Origin: JALHFZ01 sp963674625
GTDB lineage: Bacteria > Synergistota > Synergistia > Synergistales > Aminobacteriaceae
Direction: 5' to 3'
Length of the DNA: 64,000 nt
NCBI GenBank assembly: GCA_963674625.2
Contig: CAXXXO010000001.1
Coordinates: 248,001 to 312,000 of the forward strand
Program-made: the position numbers and the translations under genes
The notes under the pieces: generated by a model
The model's input: the letters and a program-made list of their open reading frames with translations, nothing else
Databases searched by the model: none
What the model was told of the DNA's origin: nothing
In this document: one piece after another, positions 57,973 through 64,000 of the stretch
Layout of the letters: each line of letters opens with the position of its first letter
Numbering within the stretch: the first letter of the stretch is position 1

Positions 57973-58585
57973 TTGGAAGTTTTCTCACGGATTACGAAGT
58001 TTGACCTTCCCCGGAGTTTTGACGGACACAGAAAGAGATCTGACAACGCGAGAAATCTCGCTGAGGGGGTCTGTAATGTAAAAGGGACAAAACCCAAGAC
58101 GTATGATCATGAATTCCAACAGGAAGGTTTGTGTTTTGCAGCGGAAGAGAAGCCTGCCTGTACCTCGCCAGGCGAAACATCGCGGGGTGGGAAGGGAAGC
58201 GAGCATAGAGATACAGCCTTAAAATCGAAGGGCCTTGACCGGTCAGGAGAGAAAAGTAATCTGCCCCCGGGACTGATTCTTTCTTCCGACCGGGGCAGTC
58301 AGTACAAGAGTTCTTTCTATCAGCAAAAGTTGTGGGTAAGTGGAATCATAGGTTCCATGAGCAGAAAAGGGAAGTGCCGGAACAATGCAAATGCACCAAT
58401 GGAAAGCTTCTTCGGGCCATTGAAGAACGAATGTGTCTCTGCCAGGAAAAAGGATCGGACGAGCAAAGGGACAAAGAGTAATATTTTCAGGTATATAGAA
58501 ATATTTTAGAACCCAAAGCGTTTTTACTCCGGAATCGGGTATGAAACACCGGAACGCTATGAAAAAGAAAGATTGCAGGGATGAT
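57973..58585 (+). pseudogene. Broken IS3-family transposase (OrfB) remnant
   Basis: The frame 57973-58509 contains DHEFQQEGLCFAAEEKPACTSPGETSR and the DDE-domain block GLILSSDRGSQYKSSFYQQKL, GIIGSMSRKGKCRNNANAPMESFFGPLKNE. After a frameshift near 58510 the conserved tail resumes as NPKRFYSGIGYETPERYEKERLQG. The first DDE aspartate region is missing. It is too decayed to be active. No terminal inverted repeats or target duplication could be identified. Confidence 0.8.
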
Positions 58586-58694
58586 TCTGTGTCCTGCTTC
58601 CCGGGAAAGCTTATATTTGCCCGGACGATGATGTGGCGTGATTGCCATGAGAAGGCAATTTTATCAGTACTATATAAAACGGGAGGTGCGTAAA

Positions 58695-59846
58695 GTGAGG
58701 AGAAAATTGTTCGCTGCTCTATTGATAGTTTGCTTGGGTATTTGTTCCGGAGCTGCTTTTGCTGCTGATACGATCAAGCTGGGTTGTCTTGTCGCTACAA
58801 CGGGAGATTTTTCGGCCTACGGTCAGGCGGAATACAATTCGGCACAACTCGCAGTAGAAGAAATTAATGCGAATGGCGGCGTCTTGGGGAAGAAGCTGGA
58901 ACTTGTTATGTACGATTTTCGTTCACGGGCAGATGATGCTGTCAATGCGGTTCGAAGAATGATTGAGCAAGACAAAGTAGTAGCTATCGTGGGAGCCAAC
59001 GCAAGCGGAGTTAACATAGCGACAGCGCCTCTCGTGAACCGTTCTGAAATACCGCAGATAGGGACAATGCCCACAAATCCGCTTGTGACAGTGGATGAAA
59101 ACGGGAAAGTTCGCCCATATTCTTTCCGTATCTGCTTTACCGACCCCTATCAGGGGAAGCTGATTGCTTTCTTTGCAGCCAATGAACTCAAAAAGAAGAA
59201 AGCGGCCATTCTTTACGATGTTGCCAGTGATTTTGCCCAGGGGCTTAGAGAATTTTTCATGCAGAGTTACAAAGAATACGATGGAAAAATTGTTTCTGAC
59301 CTTGGCTTCCGCGGAGGGCAGGACGTCGATTTTCGGGCACAGCTTACGGAAATAAAGGCAACGGATGCAGAAGTTTTGATTCTCCCGAACGTAGGTAAGG
59401 ATTGCGCTTTGATAGTCAAACAGGCCCGTGAATTGGGCATGGACGATATTATTTTTATCGGTGGCGATGGATATGGCGATTTTATGTGGGAGATAGCAGG
59501 CAAGGCCCTCGAAGATTCCTATTGGATAACCCATCTTTCACCCGAGGATGAAGGTATGCAGCCCTTCTTTGCGGCCTACAGGAAAAAATTCAACGATGAA
59601 TGCAAGGAATTTGCGAATGGAGTTATGGCTTATGACAGCGTATATTGGGTGGCAGACGCATTGACCAGAGCTGGAAAGGTCGACAGCAAAGCTCTGCGGA
59701 CGGCTCTTGAAGAAACAAAAGGTCTCAAGCTTCATCATGCAACTATCACTATTGACCCTGCAAATCATAATCCTATCGACAAAGACGGGGTAGTACTCAA
59801 AGCCGAAGGAGGAAAAAGCAGGCCATTCGTTAAAATTAAGCCTTAA
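58695..59846 (+). CDS. Orphan Liv-type ABC substrate-binding protein
   Basis: The 383-residue exported protein has a signal peptide (RRKLFAALLIVCLGICSGAAFA), then TIKLGCLVATTGDFSAYGQAEYNSAQLAVEEIN, GANASGVNIATAPLVNRSEIPQ and YDVASDFAQGLREFFMQ. It is a homologue of the protein at 47669, but its A+T-rich codons differ. GTG 58695 lies 6 bases after GGGAGGTG (58681-58688); an upstream ATG at 58638 would add 19 residues before the signal. No permease or ATPase gene follows, so it must share a transporter, perhaps the Liv system at 48.9 kb. Confidence 0.88.
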   Translation: MRRKLFAALLIVCLGICSGAAFAADTIKLGCLVATTGDFSAYGQAEYNSAQLAVEEINANGGVLGKKLELVMYDFRSRADDAVNAVRRMIEQDKVVAIVGANASGVNIATAPLVNRSEIPQIGTMPTNPLVTVDENGKVRPYSFRICFTDPYQGKLIAFFAANELKKKKAAILYDVASDFAQGLREFFMQSYKEYDGKIVSDLGFRGGQDVDFRAQLTEIKATDAEVLILPNVGKDCALIVKQARELGMDDIIFIGGDGYGDFMWEIAGKALEDSYWITHLSPEDEGMQPFFAAYRKKFNDECKEFANGVMAYDSVYWVADALTRAGKVDSKALRTALEETKGLKLHHATITIDPANHNPIDKDGVVLKAEGGKSRPFVKIKP

Positions 59847-59890
59847 TTTGCTTTGTCGGCGCAATCTTTTTCTAAAAAATGTAAGGCTAT

Positions 59891-59920
59891 ACAGGGGTGG
59901 ATGGCGACGTTCACCCCTGT
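59891..59920 (+). terminator. Intrinsic-type terminator after the orphan binding protein
   Basis: ACAGGGGTG at 59891-59899 and CACCCCTGT at 59912-59920 form a perfect 9-bp stem with a 12-base loop, followed by the T-rich TCTTTCGTTTC. Confidence 0.7.
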
Positions 59921-60065
59921 TCTTTCGTTTCATTGACCGGATAAATTCCCCGTCTTTTTACTACCTGCCAATAAGCGTTTTTCGAACGGCTCATTTTAAT
60001 ACGAGAAGAGAAACGCACGTTTTTTCCTTATATGTCCGAAAAAAGGAAAGGAGCGCAGAATTCTG

Positions 60066-62036
60066 ATGAAATTGACAAGAAATTTGAGCGGACTCGTGCC
60101 TGAAGATTTCTATCGTATTGACATACCATCTTTCCCGTCGATGGACTGCAGGGGGAAGATGGTATGTTTTCAAAAAAAACGTGTTCATAAGGGACAATAT
60201 ATAACCGAAATCATCCTCTGGACAAGAGAAACTGGAAGAACGCAGGTGATAGGTACAGGGCAATATCCGGCATTATCCCCTGATGGTCGATTTGTAGCTT
60301 ATGTAGAAGGAATGCGCGGTGAAATACTCACCGTACACGAGCTTGAAACAGGAAATGTTTCACGGATGGAAAGCGGAACTTCGATGAGAGAGCTTGTATG
60401 GAATCGTTCTTCCCGATCCCTCCTCATTACTGCGAAAGAGAAAAGTAACCCTTTCTATAACGATACCCCTCCGCTTTTAAGCGCCCAGTTGGTCACACGA
60501 CTGAAATTTAAAGAGGATAATAATGGAAATGCCGGGATATGGGACGAGACTTGGCGCCAGGTTTTTTGTGTTCCCTGTGAAAATGGCCATATTCGAAAGA
60601 TCATGCGCCTGACTGATGGAAACAGGGATCATAGGCACCCTTTCTGGATCGATGATGTTACAGCTGGTTACGTAAAAAATACAAATGAGGATCCCGATAT
60701 GCCTGACCAGTTTGATAGGGAAGGGGTTTTCTCTCTGCCTTGCGAAGGAGGAAGCGAACGGAAAATCGTTGCTGTCGGTGGTCCTGTTGAAGCTGTTTCC
60801 GCTTCACAAGGGGGAGATCGTATCGCTTTCGTGGGGCATGATTATTCTTTCTTTGAGGCTACCAACCGGTCTGTTTTCATTGCAGACGTGAATGCAGGCT
60901 CTGTAGAGCAGCTTTCGCTTCCCGATATATCAGCAATGAATCACATCCTTTCTGATATAGGGCTTGATCCGAATGCATCTGCGCCGGTCTGGATAAATGA
61001 CAATTCGTTGATATGCGTGACAACAATGGGGGGGGACAGTGCTCTCTGGAACCTTGCCCCAGGGAAAAAACCGGAAAGGATGTCGCAGGAACACCGAGGA
61101 ATTTTCGGGTTGTGCGGTGACTTTGAAGGAAGAGTAGCCTGCATCGTTTCTTCAAACAGTACTCCAGCCACTGTTATAGTGCGCGAAAAAAATGGAGAAG
61201 AGATTATCGTTTGGCAGTCATGGGAGCCTCAGACCTCGGTTCCTGGATCCATTTCCGTTTCCGTTTCAGACGGTGTACGCGAATTTTGGTATCTCCCCCC
61301 TGTTGGAGGTGGATTTCCTAAAGGTGTAGTGTTAAATGTTCATGGAGGCCCTCATCAATGCTACGGTAATGTTTTCAATTATGATTTTCAGCTTTTAGCT
61401 GCTGCAGGGTACGCAGTTCTTTATGGAAATCCCGCAGGTAGTCTTGGTTATGGACAAAATGTGGCGGCGAAATCAAAACACGATTGGGGCGGAACTGATT
61501 TTCAGGAGATAAGAACAGCTATTGATGCTGCAAAAAAACGATTTGCTCTGAAAAATACTCCCTTCGCCATAATTGGAGGAAGCTACGGGGGGTTTATGGC
61601 AAACTGGGCTATAGGGCATTCGGATATTTTCTCTTGCGCAGTTTCCGAACGAGGAACCTCAAACCGTTTCAGCCAAGCAGGCACCAGCGATTGTGCGTAC
61701 AGGTACGGTGTATTTGAGTTTGATGGATTCCCATGGGATAATCCGCAGTTCTATTCACAGCATTCACCGATTTCTTTTGTCAACGATATTCATACCCCGC
61801 TCCTTCTTCTTCACGGAGAAGAAGATGTGAACTGCCATATAACCCAGTCGGAGGAACTTTTTACGGCATTGAAGGTTCTGGATAAAAATGCTCTTCTGGT
61901 GAGATTCCCCGGGGAGTCTCATGAATATGCCGCCATTGGGTCTCCTGCTGCGAGAATGGACCGGTATTGTCTGTTGCTCTGGTGGTTTGCAAAACACTTA
62001 GATGCGCAGGTCCGGGAAAATGTTGATCCTGAATAA
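60066..62036 (+). CDS. S9-family serine peptidase (acylaminoacyl-peptidase / oligopeptidase)
   Basis: This 656-residue protein has an N-terminal beta-propeller region to about residue 400 and a C-terminal alpha/beta-hydrolase domain. The catalytic Ser506 is in IIGGSYGGFMANWAIGH, Asp in LLLLHGEEDVNCHITQSEELF and His in FPGESHEYAAIG. The oxyanion loop is in LNVHGGPHQCYG. No signal peptide, so cytoplasmic. It trims short or N-blocked peptides. Base composition is clearly A+T-richer than the left of the window. The downstream serine hydrolase and D-aminoacylase suggest a peptide and D-amino-acid scavenging group. Confidence 0.9.
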   Translation: MKLTRNLSGLVPEDFYRIDIPSFPSMDCRGKMVCFQKKRVHKGQYITEIILWTRETGRTQVIGTGQYPALSPDGRFVAYVEGMRGEILTVHELETGNVSRMESGTSMRELVWNRSSRSLLITAKEKSNPFYNDTPPLLSAQLVTRLKFKEDNNGNAGIWDETWRQVFCVPCENGHIRKIMRLTDGNRDHRHPFWIDDVTAGYVKNTNEDPDMPDQFDREGVFSLPCEGGSERKIVAVGGPVEAVSASQGGDRIAFVGHDYSFFEATNRSVFIADVNAGSVEQLSLPDISAMNHILSDIGLDPNASAPVWINDNSLICVTTMGGDSALWNLAPGKKPERMSQEHRGIFGLCGDFEGRVACIVSSNSTPATVIVREKNGEEIIVWQSWEPQTSVPGSISVSVSDGVREFWYLPPVGGGFPKGVVLNVHGGPHQCYGNVFNYDFQLLAAAGYAVLYGNPAGSLGYGQNVAAKSKHDWGGTDFQEIRTAIDAAKKRFALKNTPFAIIGGSYGGFMANWAIGHSDIFSCAVSERGTSNRFSQAGTSDCAYRYGVFEFDGFPWDNPQFYSQHSPISFVNDIHTPLLLLHGEEDVNCHITQSEELFTALKVLDKNALLVRFPGESHEYAAIGSPAARMDRYCLLLWWFAKHLDAQVRENVDPE

Positions 62037-62111
62037 ATAGAACCGACAAATAGATGAATGATTTTATTGCAGGAGGAATTGCCTGAAACCATTCCATGGG
62101 AGGCTGCAAAA

Positions 62112-62915
62112 ATGAATGATTTTGAAGGGGATATGCGGTCTTTGATCAACAGTCTTAAAGGTACTGCCGGAGTAGTTGTGTCTTCCGAAAATATAAATTT
62201 CTCCTGGAATGAAAATGAATCTTTTCCGGCAGCAAGCCTGATAAAGCTTCCCATTCTTAGAGAAATGTATCAAAGAGTTCAGAAAGGGGCACTTGATCTT
62301 TTTCAAGAATTGACCGTTACAGAAGAACAAAAAGTTGGCGGATTCGGCATTTTGAAAGAGATGAACAATGGGCTGAAAATCTCTTTAAAAGATATTGCTG
62401 TTCTAATGATAGTGTTGAGCGACAATACGGCGACAAACATGCTTATCCGCCTTCTTGGAATGAAGGCAATTAACACAATGTGCAAACGGCTTGGAATGAC
62501 CGGAACAGAATTGAATCGGATGATGATGGATTACGATTCGCCGAAGCGTGGAATAGATAATTTCACAACGCCTGGTGATATCGCTGTTTTTTTTCGGGAT
62601 CTTGCTGTAAATCCTGATATATGCGACAAATACCGTGAAGAAATGATTGATATTCTGAAAAAACAGCAATGCAACAATAAACTTCCTGCAGGTTTTCCGT
62701 CCGAGGCAGTAATTGCTCACAAGACAGGAGACCTTGTCGGAACGGAACATGATGCCGGGATTTTATTCGTGAGAAATCGGCAGTGCGTCATAGTTGTCCT
62801 TACGAAGGATCTTCCAGAAAATGATCAAGGCATACAATTGAACAGGAAAATAGCCCGGCTTGTATATGAAGAGATGCAGAAAGAATGGAGCATGGATTCC
62901 GAGAAAAGAGCATAA
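62112..62915 (+). CDS. Cytoplasmic class-A-beta-lactamase-like serine hydrolase
   Basis: The 267-residue protein has penicilloyl-serine motifs: S42-L-I-K45, S104-D-N106 and HKTGDLVG. In place of the Glu166 loop of true class A enzymes it has ELNRMMMDYDSPKRGIDNFTTP, and there is no signal peptide, so antibiotic hydrolysis is unlikely. A cytoplasmic amidase or esterase acting on D-amino-acid peptides is a better guess. GGGAGG at 62098-62103 lies 8 bases before ATG 62112; ATG 62058 would add 18 residues. It follows the S9 peptidase by 75 bases. Confidence 0.82.
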   Translation: MNDFEGDMRSLINSLKGTAGVVVSSENINFSWNENESFPAASLIKLPILREMYQRVQKGALDLFQELTVTEEQKVGGFGILKEMNNGLKISLKDIAVLMIVLSDNTATNMLIRLLGMKAINTMCKRLGMTGTELNRMMMDYDSPKRGIDNFTTPGDIAVFFRDLAVNPDICDKYREEMIDILKKQQCNNKLPAGFPSEAVIAHKTGDLVGTEHDAGILFVRNRQCVIVVLTKDLPENDQGIQLNRKIARLVYEEMQKEWSMDSEKRA

Positions 62916-63258
62916 TTCCAATTCGAGGAGTGCTATATAGATTAATTATAATTTAGAATTATTTTATGCCGCGCAACTTATAGTTTCTGCTGATGGAATC
63001 TTGTAAAGAAAGAAACCAAAGGTCTGATGAATTTCTTTTTTGCTTATCTCAAGGTATGAATTTGCTAGCAAGTTTATTCCACTCCCGTTTTCAAAAACTT
63101 ATAACGACTGTTTCAAAAATTTTGGGTGAGTTGTTTTAGACCAAAGTTTAGAGATTCAATGGCACAGAAAAATCAAAGAGACAGAAAATCGTTTTTTCTT
63201 GTGGATAATCGCTTGATTTTATAAGATTGCATTTTTATTGAAAGAAGGAAAAGAAAAG
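62916..63258. other. A+T-rich intergenic region
   Basis: This 343-base gap has no open frame with a ribosome site. No clear promoter hexamer pair, stem-loop terminator or repeat stands out. A purine-rich run (GAAGGAAAAGAAAAG) before ATG 63259 serves as ribosome site for the next gene. Confidence 0.5.
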
Positions 63259-64000
63259 ATGTACGATTACATTATTCGAAACGCTACGGTTGTTGATGGA
63301 GCCGGAAACGAAGCTTACCGTTCAGATGTTGCCATTATGGGGAAAATGATTTTTCGCGTTGGTTTCATTGAGAAGAACGAAGAATGCGGGGAAGAAATCG
63401 ATGCATCGGGGCTCGTTCTATCTCCCGGTTTTATCGATATGCACAGTCATACCGATCTCGAATTTTTTCGGAATCCGCCCCCGGAAGCCAAAATTCGACA
63501 AGGAGTTACTACCGAACTGCTCGGTCAGGATGGGTTTGGAACTGCCCCCGTCCGGGACGATACCCTTTCGTTGACCCGTGACCTTCTTGCAGGGCTGGAT
63601 GGTGTGTTGGCCGAGAAAGACTGGACTTGGAGAAGTTTTAAACAATATCTGGATGCTCTGGAAAAGAGACAGTTGCCGAATAACGCCGCTGTGCTCCTAG
63701 CACATGGTGCGGTGCGCATTGAAACGCTCGGTTTAAGAGAAGGACAGGCTTCAGAAAATGAAATGGCTAAAATGTGTGCTACGGTTCGCGAATGTATGGA
63801 GGACGGTGCGTTCGGCCTTTCAACAGGGCTGATTTATCCGCCTTGCGCCTATGGAGATACTGAAGAACTCATCGCATTGAACAAAGAGGTATCCAAATAC
63901 AAAGGGATCTTCGTTGTGCATCAGCGTGATGAAGGATATTATCTTTCCCGTTCATTTGATGAAGTTTCAAAAATTTCAAGAGAATCAGGAGCGCATTTGG
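63259..64000 (+). CDS. N-acyl-D-amino-acid deacylase, cut by window end
   Basis: The first 247 residues of a D-aminoacylase-family amidohydrolase are present: MYDYIIRNATVVDGAGNE, LSPGFIDMHSHTDLEF (metal His pair), TTELLGQDGFGTAPV, FGLSTGLIYPPCAYGD and FVVHQRDEG. Like the homologue at 1379 it has GQDG where classical enzymes have GNCG. It is an A+T-rich, divergent paralogue of the first gene. The catalytic C-terminal half lies beyond the window. Confidence 0.88.
   Translation, partial: MYDYIIRNATVVDGAGNEAYRSDVAIMGKMIFRVGFIEKNEECGEEIDASGLVLSPGFIDMHSHTDLEFFRNPPPEAKIRQGVTTELLGQDGFGTAPVRDDTLSLTRDLLAGLDGVLAEKDWTWRSFKQYLDALEKRQLPNNAAVLLAHGAVRIETLGLREGQASENEMAKMCATVRECMEDGAFGLSTGLIYPPCAYGDTEELIALNKEVSKYKGIFVVHQRDEGYYLSRSFDEVSKISRESGAHL

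Noticed and set aside
62112..62915. Antibiotic-resistance class A beta-lactamase
   Set aside because: SxxK, SDN and KTG are present, but there is no signal peptide and the Glu166 loop is not of the resistance type; the context is peptide catabolism.
1..64000. CRISPR arrays, tRNA or rRNA genes, replication origin, prophage
   Set aside because: No regularly spaced repeats, cloverleaf-like segments with CCA ends, rRNA signatures, DnaA-box clusters or phage structural genes were recognised. A tRNA scan was not possible, so a missed tRNA cannot be excluded.

Overview
The window looks like the chromosome of an anaerobic, amino-acid- and peptide-degrading bacterium. The Synergistota (Synergistaceae) are my best guess. 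This rests on gene content: several TRAP, TTT and Liv-type organic-acid and amino-acid importers, formate-THF ligase with FolD and two FchA-like cyclodeaminases, arginine deiminase, Fe-S serine dehydratase and N-acyl-D-amino-acid deacylases. It is an inference, because no rRNA or other phylogenetic marker is present. Most of the window is visibly GC-rich; from about 57.5 kb to the end it turns A+T-rich.

Layout. 0-6.8 kb: a TRAP permease, an N-acyl-D-amino-acid deacylase (apparent ATT start), a YgeY-type M20 hydrolase, a BMP-family binding protein and a dihydropyrimidinase-like hydrolase, i.e. uptake and hydrolysis of N-substituted amino acids or hydantoins. 6.9-11.7 kb: an IclR regulator, a ketopantoate-reductase-like enzyme and a complete TRAP transporter. 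11.9-16.1 kb: one-carbon genes fhs, folD and two FchA-like proteins, the first apparently CTG-initiated behind a 22-codon leader ORF. 16.1-17.6 kb: a DUF488 protein and a decayed stretch. 17.6-30.7 kb: an AroE-like dehydrogenase, an HMG-CoA-lyase-like protein, AroD, a ThDP enzyme, an acylating aldehyde dehydrogenase, a TTT transporter with two binding proteins, a sugar-isomerase-like TIM barrel, an IclR regulator and a VOC protein. Two of its promoters carry the same IclR-like half-sites, so I propose one hydroaromatic or organic-acid catabolic regulon.

30.7-33.8 kb, minus strand: rlmN-feoA-feoB. 34.1-44.9 kb, plus strand: a DUF6305 secreted protein, a TRAP-like permease, a 47-residue membrane protein, an M14 aspartoacylase-like hydrolase, a gamma-glutamyltransferase homologue, then pgsB, pgsC, a poly-gamma-glutamate system protein, a sensor kinase, a response regulator and a LarA-like protein. 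I read this as a poly-gamma-glutamate (or related gamma-linked polymer) locus with its own two-component system. 45.0-47.5 kb: an orphan amino-acid binding protein diverges from a T-box-controlled lysA. 47.7-52.2 kb: a complete Liv-type ABC importer. 52.2-54.8 kb: an N-carbamoyl-amino-acid hydrolase homologue and arginine deiminase. 54.8-57.5 kb, minus strand: serine dehydratase, enoyl-CoA hydratase and YbjQ.

57.5-64 kb: a broken IS3-type transposase marks the edge of the A+T-rich segment. That segment carries an orphan Liv-type binding protein, an S9 oligopeptidase, a cytoplasmic class-A-beta-lactamase-like hydrolase and a second D-aminoacylase cut by the window end. In all three multi-gene transporter operons a stable hairpin lies between the binding-protein gene and the permease genes. 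No tRNA, rRNA, CRISPR array or replication origin was seen.
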